NCBI GenBank assembly: GCA_024663395.1
Contig: JANFAH010000017.1
Coordinates: 434,001-498,000, forward strand
DNA from: Pisolithus tinctorius
Lineage: Eukaryota; Basidiomycota; Agaricomycetes; Boletales; Pisolithaceae
Reading direction: 5' to 3'
Length of the DNA stretch: 64,000 nucleotides
Position 1 is the first letter of the stretch; every line of letters starts with the position of its first letter. This document shows, piece after piece, positions 9,720 to 20,525 of this stretch. The notes under the pieces were generated by a model. It was given only the letters and a program-made list of their open reading frames with translations, was not told the origin of the DNA and searched no databases. The position numbers were made by a program, and so were the translations under genes.

Positions 9720-10507
9720 TTTCAGCATTCTCAGTACTGATTAGTTGCAGAACATGTCAGGTATGGGTGGGGGAAACAGCACAGGGATGACTGAAAGCAG
9801 ATTTTTTAAGGGTTTGATTGTGTTGGACATATACCCTGATGACATTACTGTAGTGGGCACCAATATTTATGGGGATTACTCTGAGAAAATGGCCCAGATG
9901 GACCAGGAGGATGGTTTCATGAGTTGGGGTAGAAGAGGGAGCCTTGATGGACCCAATTCATTGTTTGGCATTGTTTGTATGATGACAAATCATCAAATAG
10001 ACCATGTGATATACCATGTAAGCATTAGTAAGCACCTCACAGCATTTTAAACTTTGTTAAACTCAAAACTATGTAATCAAAACTTAAAGTCAAAAAACTG
10101 ACTGCATGACATGTCATTTTCAAATGGCTGCTATTCTATCAATTCCTATCCAAATCACTTGATTCATGGACCAATAGAAAGCCAAGAGTAAGTACCCTAT
10201 TTCATACACTCATGGTTTAGGGCTAGGGTTAGGGGTTATTGCATTTAGTCATAACTAATGTAAAACATACAAACATGTGGTCAGTTTTTTGAGCCACTGT
10301 AAATATATATCTTCAGAGGTTGCTGAGAGGCTCTTGAGATGGTTGAGTGAGGCTCTTAAGAGGCTCCCAAGATGGTTGAGTCATGGTATGTCTGTAACAA
10401 GTTGCCACATGTTGATCATGCAATCACTCAGAAGCCATGGGATGCCATATTGGAATGACAAACATGTATCTATGGAGGTTGGTGAGAGGCTCTTGAGATG
10501 GTTGGGT
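9720..10507. repeat. Right arm of the large inverted repeat
   Basis: Reverse-complement partner of 7828-9300 without the 682-bp insertion. The spacer between arms is about 420 bp (9301-9719) and contains no gene. Transcription across the locus would give a long hairpin RNA. The arms could also be the long terminal repeats of a foldback transposon; no clear target duplication was found at the outer ends, which merge into degenerate GAGGCTCTTGAGATGG repeats. Confidence 0.9.
9745..10050 (+). CDS. 101-codon ORF present identically in both arms (mirror copy 8972-9277, minus strand)
   Basis: The frame encodes a 101-residue protein with a Gly-rich start (MSGMGGGNSTGM), a hydrophobic stretch (FKGLIVLDIY) and no family I recognise. 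The protein identity of the two copies follows from DNA identity of the arms and is not evidence of selection. It could be an exon of a longer gene caught in the repeat, or chance. Confidence 0.2.
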   Translation: MQNMSGMGGGNSTGMTESRFFKGLIVLDIYPDDITVVGTNIYGDYSEKMAQMDQEDGFMSWGRRGSLDGPNSLFGIVCMMTNHQIDHVIYHVSISKHLTAF

Positions 10508-10699
10508 GAGGGTCTTGAGAGGCTCTCAAGATGGTTGGGCAAGGGTCAACAGAGAGCCCATGCACCTGGTTAGGCCATATGAGATGGTCAGTGGAGGCTG
10601 ACAATTGGCTGTCACTGATGGGCCAGCAGAGGTTGAGCCCATGTATGTATGGCTTGTGCATGTGTGTTACATGAGAGCCATGAACTTATTGTCACCTTG

Positions 10700-11741
10700 T
10701 AGTATGGGAAAGCCCAACTGATGAGTGTTACCATGTAGTACAGCTGAGCCTGAGAGGAAATGTTGTCATGAGGAATGGTGCAGCTGTGGTTTGAATTGTC
10801 ATTGTCAGTTACAAGCAGGCTGGGGAGTAAGTGTCATCATGGACTATGGGAGAGCCCAATAAATGAATGTCACCATAGCATACAGCTGAGCCCAAGAATA
10901 GGAGTCATTATGGAGAATGGCTGGGCTGAGGTTAGAATTGTCATCATGGGGTACAAGCCAGCTGTGGGATTATGGTGTAGCCACTGCAATATGAGTAGTC
11001 CCAGGTAAGCCCAGAGTTGGGTGTCCTTGGAAGGTATGGATCAGCTCAGCCCCTGAGTTCACCCATGGCAACAATGTCATGCAAGCTGAGCCAGCCCAAC
11101 ACCAATGCCATGCTAGCCATCCCAGCAACACTGCCATGCAGGCCATCCTGGGACAAATGCCATGTGAGCTGGGCCAACACCAATGCAATATGAACAGGCC
11201 CAATACCAATGCCATGCAGGCTGGCACAACACCAATGCCATGTTGGCTGTCCTGTCATTGATTCTATGTGGGCAGACCCAGTACCAATGCCATTCAAGGT
11301 GTCCTGGCACCAATGCAATGTGAGATGGGCCAACACCAACCCAGGACCAATGCCATGGAAGCTGTCCTGGCTGGCACTGATGTAAAGTGGACTGGCACAA
11401 CACCAAGGCCATGGAAGCCATGCTGGCACCAATGCCATGTGCTCCAGCACATTGCCACTGCCATGGGGCCATCATGGAAGCTGTCCCAGCACCAATGTAT
11501 TGTGAGCCAGCCCCAGCACCAGGTCCATGTGTTCCAGCACATCACCAATGCCATGGGGACATCATGCAGGCCATCCTGGCACCATTGTAATGTGTTCCAG
11601 CACAACACTAATGTTATGGAAGCCATCCTGGCACCATTGTAATGTGTTCTGGCACAATACTAATGTTATGGAAGCCATCCCAGCACCTATGCCATATGTT
11701 CCAGCACATCCCCAATGCCATGTGGCCATCATGCAGGCCAT
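10700..11741. repeat. Degenerate minisatellite, left half
   Basis: From about 10990 the sequence is dominated by short recurring blocks such as CACCAATGCCATG, GCCATCCTGGCACC and GTGTTCCAGCACAACAC, in runs of roughly 40-60 bp. Before that, 10700-10970 holds two copies of a longer unit of about 120 bp (AGCCCAACTGATG and AGCCCAATAAATG versions). The frames across it are artefacts of the repeat. The array stops exactly at the LTR beginning at 11742 and resumes at 31607. Confidence 0.8.
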
Positions 11742-12389
11742 TGTAGGAAAAGTCCAAGTAGCTGTATAATATGAGCTAGATGGCTTAGATAACAACAATA
11801 AAAAATGAAGGGAATGAAATGTTTGTCCCAAGGGATTCTGGACTGTTGAGACTAGAAGGTGAGACCCAGCACTTTGTAGCAGTAGTGTTTCATGACATGT
11901 GTGGTGTGGTCTGTGGAATAGTACTGGTGATGCAAGTGGTGCGAGCGGTATACATAGTTCGTGTGTGGCGGAATGCAAGACATGTGGTGTGGACAAAGTG
12001 GAAAAGAAACTCATGGTGACCTTCTGAGTGCCAAAAGGTATCATTCTGTACCTAAGTATGGGGCTTTATAGTCTGGGCAAACCTGGAACCTAAGTAAAAC
12101 AGAGTATGAGTAAGGGAAAACTGTGTGACAGTGCATACACATAAGACAGGACAAGCTGGAACAGAGGCTGAGGGTATACTACTAACAAAAAGGAACAGAG
12201 ACTGTGTTAAAAGAAAGGGTCTGAAGGAAGGGGAAGCAGCTGCAGGTATAGCCTTGCATGAGAGGGAGCGAGGGTGTGGGAAGGTAGTGCATGAACAATG
12301 GTGAATGTGAGAGGGGGGCGGATGTAACAGCAGTCATGGAGTGGTTAATGATAGGGGCTTATGTGTCCAGGGAATGCAGATTCCTCACA
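11742..12389 (-). repeat. 3' LTR of Gypsy-A
   Basis: 648 bp, matching 30950-31606 and, in the opposite orientation, 26621-27290. It has TG..CA ends. Differences from the other copies are mostly CpG versus TpG or CpA. At the base in ATGTTCGTCCC, for example, the solo LTR keeps CG, this copy has TG and the 5' LTR has CA. Confidence 0.88.
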
Positions 12390-12426
12390 CCTGCAGGGGA
12401 CTTAGATGCTGACTGTCCCCAGTCAG
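12390..12426. repeat. Direct repeat beside the 3' LTR, second copy at 14534-14571
   Basis: The block CCTGCAGGGGACTT, a few variable bases, then CTGACTGTCCCCAGTCAG occurs here and again at 14534-14571. It contains a palindrome CCTGCAGG and a 7-bp stem CTGACTG/CAGTCAG. The two copies bracket the antisense Zn2Cys6 gene. In Gypsy-A's own orientation this block abuts the 3' LTR, where a polypurine tract would sit. Confidence 0.7.
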
Positions 12427-12697
12427 CCACATGGTGCAGAGGATGTAAATAGCTTGCCATGTGGTGATGGCAACGGTGTGGTGCTGAGGGTTCAAGAACA
12501 CTGGTGAGTTCCATGTAGAAGCAAAGGAAGCATAGAGCCAAGGAACATGAGAAGGCTGTTGAATGCCACATATAGGTGTCCAGACTGATGACATAAGTGC
12601 CTCATGGCTGCTAAGTATATAATTGTTAGTGCACAGCTCAAACCTTCACATTGATTTGATTCTTTCCCCCCCATCAGTTGCCTCTATCACTCTCATC

Positions 12698-13812
12698 ATG
12701 TCTGCCAGCCATGCCCCTTGCCTTTCCCAACTCGTTTGTGCAGCCACCCCTGACCTGATTGAAGCAGAAAAAGCTGCTCTGAAGGTGAAGTTCATTGCCA
12801 TGTCTGTGGCCTTGGTTGCTGAGGCAAAGTGCATGCCAGACAACAGGGAGGATCTGTGGGAGGAGAAAGTAATGTGGCTGCAACACTGGGAGAAGCGATT
12901 GGTAAGCACTCAGTTTGGTAGAAAGTCGTAGCATTGATCGTTTCTCAGGGCAAAGTGTTCCCACTTGTCAAGTGTGGCAGAGAGCTCAATGTCAACACAA
13001 AGATAGATGTGGCAGATGGTCCAGTGGTAGCAGAGGTGGATGAGGCATATGAGTGGTGGGTGGCAGAGGAGATTGCACAGCTCAAGGTTGACAAGGATGT
13101 GCGGATGGAGGAGGAGGCTTCACAGGGCATCGAGGGGCAGGGGGCGAGTGCTGCCAAGCCTGTTGCATCCATAAGGATGACACATGTGGAAGTCCCTCAG
13201 CTGGCGTGCAAGGTAAGTCTCTGTGGGTATGCTGGGTAGTTTTACTGACACCATGGCAACACAGCGGTCTCGGCAGGCTGTCACTGAGGGCAATGATGAT
13301 GACAAGCTGAAGATAACCATCCCCCTGGGGTCAGTACTGCATGTGGTGCCCTGTGCACAGTGTGCCCTCAAGGGCATGTCATGCACCGGACCAAGCAGCA
13401 AGACATGTGATGGGTGTGTGAAGATGAAGCAAAGGTGTGAGAAGTCCAACAAGGGGACTGGGAAGAAGGTGCAGGCTGGGGCATCAGTAGGTGAGTGGTG
13501 ACTGCATTCTGATGTGTCCAAGGTTGATGGGGTGCAGTGTGATTGACCAAGGCACCGAAGGCTGGCCCTTCCAAACAGGCCCACAATGATGACGACGATG
13601 ATGACAATGATGTGGAGGTGGTCGAGACCTGTGCATGTGGCAAGGGTAAGGTGCCAGTGCATGGTGGGTTTGATGGCAAGACTGCCTCAGATATCTCGCA
13701 AGCCCTTGGGATGGTCAGGGCCGAGGCTGTGGCTGTGCATGCAGCCAACCTTCGCCTTCAAGTCCGCATCGAGCAGCTGTTGGAAGCCCTGGAAAAGCTG
13801 GGAGTAGAGTAG
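12698..13812 (+). CDS. Spliced Zn2Cys6-type protein with C-terminal coiled coil, antisense within Gypsy-A
   Basis: A four-exon model is fully open: 12698-12901, 12949-13212, 13265-13486 and 13552-13812 (317 codons with stop). All introns are phase 0 and 47-65 nt, with donors GTAAGC, GTAAGT and GTAGGT. The middle of the protein has a cysteine array C-x2-C-x6-C-x7-C-x2-C-x6-C (in PCAQCALKGMSC and KTCDGCVKMKQRC), which fits a fungal binuclear zinc cluster. An acidic run (DDDDDDND) and a short coiled coil (LRLQVRIEQLLEALEKL) follow. It lies between the integrase end of Gypsy-A and its 3' LTR, on the opposite strand. A second, decayed member is at 32853-33740. The cluster is mid-protein rather than N-terminal, so a classical transcription-factor role is not assured. 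I see no CpG-type stops here. Confidence 0.65.
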
Positions 13813-14600
13813 ATGATCACACCATACGTAGACCCACATCTGTAGTACTATATTCTGCATTGCATTTGCCCCATGCATTATGCATGGAAATATATCAAGT
13901 CTTTGCATGTCCGATGTGGTTGCAACGTAAGGCACTGTGAAGGACTTCTGTCTGCTCAGCAAGGAACTGGCCCTGAACCGGCTGCAGCATCATAGAGTGC
14001 ACGGGGTACTGCCTGACTTGTCTTCTTTGTGTGGCTTTTGACTTCTCTCAGCAGTGAGTCCTCATGGTGTGGTGGTGACAGTAGGATGTGATGATTTCTT
14101 GAAGAGAGAATGAAGGGAAGGTGTATTGGGTAACTGGGATGGTCTTTTGGTATTAATTAAAAGGAGACAGAAGGGAAACGGAAAGGAAAATGAATCAAGG
14201 GGCACATGCTGACTGTGCATTTGAAGAAGAGATGCACAGGGTGGTCGCAAGTATCCACAGTATAGAGCAGCTGAGGGTGGCATCAGCAAGACTAGTAAGA
14301 GAGATAGGAGAGACTTTGTTTTAGTTATATACTTATTTTTGTTATGTTTCTGGATGGTTTTTGACTTTTTGTTAGCAGTGTTTATGTTTTTTGAGCAGGG
14401 ACTAGCTATCATTAGAATCACCAGACAAAACCCAGGGTGGAATAGAGGTCTCTGGACGAAACCCAGGGTGAAACAGATAAAAGGAAATGAACTATGTCTG
14501 GTATTGGGTGGAGCAAGTGGTATGCTGGTTGCCCCTGCAGGGGACTTTGAACACTGACTGTCCCCAGTCAGTACAGGAGAAGGAACAAGGGTAACGGAAG
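13813..14600. other. Remainder of Gypsy-A 3' region between the Zn2Cys6 gene and the chromovirus insertion
   Basis: No gene is supported here. The long minus-strand frame at 14062-14643 runs into the chromovirus LTR and has no family features. The direct repeat copy at 14534-14571 lies just before the GGAAG duplication at 14596-14600. Confidence 0.5.
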
Positions 14601-14971
14601 TGTTACGATACATACTCTTTTCCTTTCTTTCCTTTCTTTTCATCTTATCTAATCTTTTAATCTTATCTTATCTCTTGGACTCGGTCCAGGCTTTGGCCTA
14701 GACCTCGCCTCGCTTTTACCACACCTTCTCCTTCTGGTATGTTCCACTCCACTATGATGTCACACACCTCATGTGTACCTTACTGTTACCTCATGTATCT
14801 TAGTATAAGTATCCTTGCTCAATCACCCAACTAGCTCTAAGCTAGTTCATTTGGGTCTTCAAGTCCTAAATCTGCCTGCTTCTAAGTCGCTTCCTTCTCT
14901 TTCTCCTTACTCTTCTCTGTTGGTTCTTGGTGCGAGCCTACAACAAACCCTGTTGTTTTGGTCTCGTCACA
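14601..14971 (+). repeat. 5' LTR of the chromovirus
   Basis: Begins TGTTACGATACATAC and ends GTCTCGTCACA. It contains the CT-rich block TCCTTTCTTTCCTTTC and a promoter-like GTATAAGTATCC. The same 371-bp length as the 3' copy and the shared GGAAG duplication confirm the pairing. Confidence 0.93.
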
Positions 14972-15278
14972 CTTGAACTAGCTTCTTATCGTTGTACCCT
15001 CGCACTGTCCGTCATCATTCCTCGCTTCCTCCACAAAGGCTTGTGGGTGTACTCGCCAAGTCCCCCAGCCTCAGAACCCAACCCCAACCTCTACATTCCG
15101 TATATCCCCGAGCGTCATTCGCTCACTCCACTCTTCAACCACAACCTCTACCCCCTTCCGCTGCCCCCCTCTTACCCCTTCTCTATCAAGTCCATCTTCC
15201 CCTGTTCACTCCCCGCTGAACCACAGCAACCCTGTTACAACCTCCGCCCCTGCCAGATGCTGAAATGCCCAGATCGCT

Positions 15279-16214
15279 ATGGAAGGCATCCAGGACCAGC
15301 TCACCAACCTCTGCAACACCCTCAACACCCTTCGCGATGAAAACTACTGGTTAAACAATGAGCTAAGAGACGCTCAAGGCATGATCGTGACCATTGAGGG
15401 CCAGTGTAATCAATGGAATGCCCTCCCTGCAGATGTAATTCAGAGGAGGATAGAAGTGATGGCCGATTCAGGACAGTACGCTGGTGATTGCGCCAAGTTC
15501 TCAGAGTGGTGGGTAAAGATGAAGGTATGGGTCGTGCAGAATAGGACCGCCCTACCCACCGCCCAAGACAAGTGTACTGCAGTATGGTCCTGCATGACTG
15601 GACCTGTAGCAGGAAGGTTTGCTCAGGCCAAGTTCTCCCTCACTATCATCACTGGAGTATGGCCTGATACGGCCAAGATGATTGAGGATATTGATAGGTT
15701 CTTTGCCCCTCAAATGGATGTTGAGTGGGCAAAAGCACAGATGCGCACAATGCGCCAAGGGAACTCTCAGTATGAGGAGTTCTATGCGAAGTTTGAGTCC
15801 CTAAAAGTTCAGGGATGGGTCACTGATGAAACTGCCGGCTTCCTTCTGGAGAATGCCATCCACCCCACCATTGTAAAAGAAGCCCTAAGGAGGGGATACA
15901 TGCAGGGTAACTACCTCCAGATGACTGTCACCTTCTGTGAAGCCACCCTTGCTAGGGATCGCTTCAAACTCCTCTACAATCACTATCCTGATGAACCCGT
16001 ACCCTGTTCCTCCTATAGCCACCCCTCATACTCTCCCTGTTTCACCCCTACCAGTACCCAACCCAGTCGTGGTGCCCCTATGGAAATTGGCACTGCTCGC
16101 TTTCCTCCTTGCCCCATTCCTTCCCATATTAAGTGTTTCGACTGCCAGGGGAATCACTATAAACGTGATTGCCCCCATGCCAAAGGAAAGGGTCCTGCTA
16201 GACCCAACATATGA
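15279..16214 (+). pseudogene. Chromovirus gag with CCHC-type knuckle
   Basis: 311 residues that include the retrotransposon gag core (WWVKMKVWV, WAKAQMRTMRQG, YEEFYAKFESL). The zinc knuckle near the end reads CFDCQGNHYKRDC, i.e. C-x2-C-x3-H-x4-C, one residue shorter than the canonical x4 spacing. The frame ends at TGA 16212-16214 in a context that suggests a lost Arg codon. Open sequence continues afterwards (EVTQEAQESALHQ), so the original gag or gag-pol was longer. Confidence 0.8.
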
Positions 16215-16423
16215 GAAGTGACCCAAGAAGCACAAGAGTCTGCTCTCCATCAAATGTCGTTCGAAGAAATGCAGGCCTTCTTCTACGACAAACAGATCAG
16301 TGAGATGAAGAGTCAGGGAAAAGAGTTCGGCCAGTAGAGGATTGGGTCTCCACTGGCTATGTTTACAACAAGTTTTCTGTCTTAGGCATTGACAATTTCT
16401 CTACCGAGCAGGATATATTTAAC

Positions 16424-19400
16424 TTGGAGACTACTGTACCATCTGAAGAGGCGACCCCAGTGGGCATGGCCGCAGATGTAAAACTATTGGTGCTTAATTC
16501 CTCTCGTGATAAAAATAAAGAAATGCCTATTCAGAAAACAAAAGAAACCCCAAGAATAAGGACGGCAGATCCAAAAGCCGAATTGGAGTTGGAAGTGGTG
16601 TTAGAAGGACAAGAAAAGAAGTGGGATGTAAAAGCATTGGTGGATTCAGGAGCCAACAATACCTTCTTGGATAAAAAGTGGGCCAATGAAAATGACGTCC
16701 CTCTTATCAAGCTTGGTCGACCTGTTGCTGTCCTCAATGTCAATGGAACCCCGAACGTGGCAGGTAACATCACACATATTGCCTCCCTTGTCATGAACTA
16801 TCAAGGACACTGAGAGTCTGTCTGGGCTCAGGTCACCACACTCGGCACACATCCCCTCATACTTGGTTACACCTGGCTACAAAAACATAATCCAGAGGTG
16901 TGTTGGGAAACCAAGCAGGTGAAGTTGTCTCGCTGTCCTCGCGAGTGTCATGATCTCGCTCCAAGGACGAGGGCAGAAAGGATAGCAGAGGAACAAGAGG
17001 CACAGGACATGGAATACCTTTATCCGAAGCTGCGCTCCACCAGGGTCCAGACTGGCACTGTCGAGGAACTCGTTCCAAAGGAGTATCACCAGTACCTTAA
17101 AGTCTTCTCGAAGGAAGAGTCAGAAAGGATGCCGCTCCACAAACCATGGGACCACGCTATTGACCTCAAGGAGACCTTCACTCCCAAGCATGGCCAGCTC
17201 ATCCCACTCTCTGTCGAAGAACAGAGGGAGGTGTTGGACTTCCTTGAGGATCAGTTGCGAAAGGGGTACATCCACCCCTCGAAATTGCCACAGACCTCCC
17301 CAGTGTTCTTTGTACCAAAGAAGGATGGAAAGAAGCATATGGTACAAGACTACTGGTATCTCAATGAGCTCATGGTCAAGAATGTGTACCCTCTCCCTCT
17401 CATCTCTCAGCTCATCGATAAGCTCAAGGGCTGTAAGCTTTTTACCAAGATGGACCTCTGGTGGGGATACAACAATGTTCGCATCAAAGAAGGGGATGAA
17501 TGGAAGGCTGCCTTCGTCACCCACAAGGGGGCTTATGAACCACTGGTCATGTACTTTGGCCTCTGCAACTTGCTGTCTACCTTCCAGAACATGATGAACG
17601 ACATCTTCAGTGACATGGAGGATGTCCTCGTGGTCTATATCGACAATCTGATGATCTTCACAAAGACAAATGATGAAAAGGAGCATGACAGAATTGTCCT
17701 GGAGGTGTTGAGGAGGCTAGAAGAAAACAACCTCTTCGTTAAACCAGGGAAGTGCTTCTTCAAGCAAAAGCAGGTGGAGTTCCTAGGCATGGTGGTTGGA
17801 ACTGAGGGAGTCAGCATGGATGAGAGTAAGGTCAAGGCCATAACCGAGTGGCCAGTTCCTACCAAGGTCTGCTCAGTACGAGCCTTCTTGGGACTAGCAA
17901 ACTTCTATTGCCATTTCATCAAAGACTTTGCACAAATCGCTCGTCCTCTCAACAACCTCACAAGAAAGGATCAACTCTGGACTTGGGGTCCCTGAGAACA
18001 GCAGGCTTTTGATGCCCTGAAAGTCGCCTTCACCACTGCCCCTGTCCTCGCTTTCCTGGACCAGGACAGAGAGTTTCGCCTGGAAACAGATGCCTCAGAC
18101 TTTGCCACTGGAGCTGTGCTCTCTGTAAAATGTGAGGATGACCTCTGGAGACCTGTTGCCTTCTACTCCCATTCCATGTCTCCTCCCGAACAAAACTACC
18201 AGGTCTTTGATAAAGAGATGCTGGCCATAATTTGTGCTTTGGAGATGTGGCAACATTACCTCAAGGCCACCCCTTATCAGTTCGAGGTCTGGACAGATCA
18301 CTCGAACCTCCAATACTTCATGAAGGCACAGAACCTGGATCGTCACCAGGCATGATGGGCCCAGTACCTTTCCAGGTTCAACTATAAGTTGGTGTACAAG
18401 CCTGGTTCTTCGATGGCTAAAGTGGACACCCTTTCGCGAAGAAAGGACCATGAACCTGAGAAGGGGTCGGATAACCAAGGGGTCACGTTACTCGACCCTT
18501 CTAGGGTGGCAGCTACCTTGATGATAGGAGAGGATGTTGATCTTGTTGTCGCTTTGAAAGCCACCTCCTCGGTCACACCGCAACCAGATGGCTCTATCCT
18601 CAAAGAGGGGCTGTATGTCTGTCAGGGGAAGGTCTATGTACCACCCACCATCAGGATTCACTGTCTTGAAAAACACCATGACACCCCGCTTGTGGGACAC
18701 CCTGGATGGAAGAAAACTCTGGAACTCGTCTCCTGCAACTATATCTGGCCCGGAATGACCTCCACTGTCAGGGACTATGTCTCAGCCTGCCACCGCTGCC
18801 AAATGGCGAAAAGCTCCAGGGTACCTCCTGCAGGGAAACTCCTTCCAAACCCCATCCTGGAATGTCCTTGGACCAACATCTCAGTTGACTTCATGGAGCT
18901 ACCAGAGGCACAGGGTTTCGATAATGTCATGGTAGTGGTAGACAGGTTTTCAAAGGAGGTGGTCTTCGCCCCTACTACCAAGGAGGTTTCCTCACTCCAG
19001 ACCGTGGAACTCTTCTGAGATCATGTGTGGACCCAGCATGGATTACCCTCATCCATCATTTCCGATTGTGGACCTCAGTTCACTAGCACCTTCACTGCCG
19101 AACTTTGCAAAATGCTTGGAGTCAAACCCAAACTTTCCACCACCTTTCACCCCCAAACAGATGGCCAGACCAAACGTCTTAACCAGGATCTGCAGCAGTA
19201 CCTCTGCCTCTTTGTCAACGACCAACAGGATTCCTGGCCTTCTTGGCTCAAGGTTGCCCAGTTCTCCTACAACAACAAGCAACAGGAGTCCACCGGCAGG
19301 AGCCCCTTCTTGGTCACTCGCTCCTATACCCCCAGAATGGGTGTAGAGCCCTTCCTTTCCAAGGCAGAGGCTGCTATGGACCATGCCATCGACCTCGCTA

Positions 19401-20026
19401 AGGTTCTAGATGACACAAAGAAGGCCCTGAACAAGGCTGCAGAATGAATGAAGGTGTCTACAGATGCAGCTCGGTCTGATGCCCCCTCCTACTCTGTTGG
19501 TGACATGGTCTGGCTGGAGACTTCCCAGATCTCTCTCTCCGGCCACCCCTCCAGGAAACTCACTGAACGATGGATCGGCCCTTATAAGGTTGTTTCACTC
19601 AAACCCAATGCAGTAGAGTTAAAACTTCCCAAGACGCTCAAAATCCATCTGGTTGTTAATGTCTCTCAGGTCAAACCATACAAGGGACCTTTGGAGGGGC
19701 AAACCATCACTCGCCCAGGACCAGTGGTGGGACATGAGGGCGACAAAGAGTTTGAGGTGGACTATGTCGCTGATTCTCGCCTGAAAAGGAACAGGCTTGA
19801 ATACCTCGTCCATTGGAAGGGGTATCATGATGAGGATCACACCTGGGAACCTGAGTCTGCTTTAAAGTCTGCCCCTGGTGCTGTCAGAGACTTCCACCAT
19901 CACAACCCTTCTGCCCCCCAAAAGCTCCATGGAATGGACTCCTCCCTCTTCTCCTCTCTCTTCCAACCCCTGGAAAACTTTACTGATACTGTCCCCACCT
20001 TCAATCACCTGGAAGTCGATTTCTAA
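16424..20026 (+). pseudogene. Chromovirus pol: protease, RT, RNase H, integrase, chromodomain
   Basis: The protease motif LVDSGANNTF lies near 16638. RT spans about 17250-17780, with the catalytic box read as YIDN instead of YIDD/YMDD. RNase H follows (LETDASDFATGAVL, VWTDHSNL). Integrase has the H2C2 zinc segment (GHPGWKKT, CHRCQMAK), SVDFMEL and ISDCGPQF, but DGQTKRLNQ where the family has DGQTERVNQ, so the catalytic Glu is lost. A chromodomain is clear at about 19744-19862 (EVDYVADSRL, LEYLVHWKGY, TWEPES). Stops at 16811, 17993, 18353, 19016 and 19445 are all TGA at Arg positions. Arg to Trp, Cys or His changes are frequent. In life a chromodomain would guide integration to marked chromatin. 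Confidence 0.92.
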
Positions 20027-20037
20027 GGAGGGGATAG

Positions 20038-20408
20038 TGTTACAATACATACTCTTTTCCTTTCTTTCCTTTCTTTTCATCTTATCTAATCTTTTAATCT
20101 TATCTTATCTCTTGGACTCGGTCCGGGCTTCGGCCTAGACCTTGCCTCACCTTTACCGCACCTTCTCCTTCTGGTATGTTCTGCTCCACTATGATGTCAC
20201 ACACCTCATGTGTACCTCGCCATTACCTCATGTATCTTAGTATAAGTATCCTTGCTCAATCACCCAACTAGCTCTAAGCTAGTTCATTTGGGTCTTTGAG
20301 TCCTAAATCCGCCTGCTTCTAAGTCGCTTCCTTCTCTTTCTCCTTACTCTTCTCTGTTGGTTCTTGGTGTGAGCCTACAACAAACCCTGTTGTTTAGGTC
20401 TCATCACA
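20038..20408 (+). repeat. 3' LTR of the chromovirus
   Basis: 371 bp, TGTTACAATACATAC to GTCTCATCACA, followed by the GGAAG duplication. It keeps some CpGs that the 5' LTR has lost and has lost others that the 5' LTR keeps, so both copies decayed independently. Confidence 0.93.
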
Positions 20409-20525
20409 GGAAGAAGCCATGGGGAGGCAGGCACAGCCACAGAATGAGGTAAGGGTATCGTGGGAGACAAGGGTATGGGGGAATAGTGCAATGGACAGAC
20501 TGTGGATACTGGAAAGGATGGATAG

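Larger units (their letters stand above)
14601..20408 (+). mobile_element. Complete-length chromodomain Ty3/gypsy retrotransposon (chromovirus), inactivated
   Basis: Two 371-bp LTRs (14601-14971 and 20038-20408) bound 5808 bp, and both flanks carry GGAAG (14596-14600 and 20409-20413). Between the LTRs lie gag, protease, RT, RNase H, integrase and a C-terminal chromodomain. A purine-rich AAGGAGGGGATAG stands just before the 3' LTR, as expected for a polypurine tract. The element sits in the 3' part of Gypsy-A. The two LTRs differ at about 18 sites, nearly all transitions and mostly CpG in one copy against TpG or CpA in the other. Confidence 0.95.

Noticed and set aside
9745..10050. Protein conservation between arms as proof of a gene
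   Set aside because: The DNA of the arms is nearly identical throughout, so identical protein carries no extra information.
10990..11741. Protein-coding gene across the minisatellite
   Set aside because: Long frames exist on both strands at once and encode only repeat-derived His/Trp/Met-rich sequence.
14062..14643. 193-codon minus-strand ORF
   Set aside because: It starts inside the chromovirus LTR, crosses an insertion junction and has no family features.
14601..20408. TGA read as a sense codon (alternative code or recoding)
   Set aside because: TGA also serves as a normal stop elsewhere, the TGAs sit specifically at Arg positions, and LTRs and duplications show the same CpG change. Mutation explains it better.
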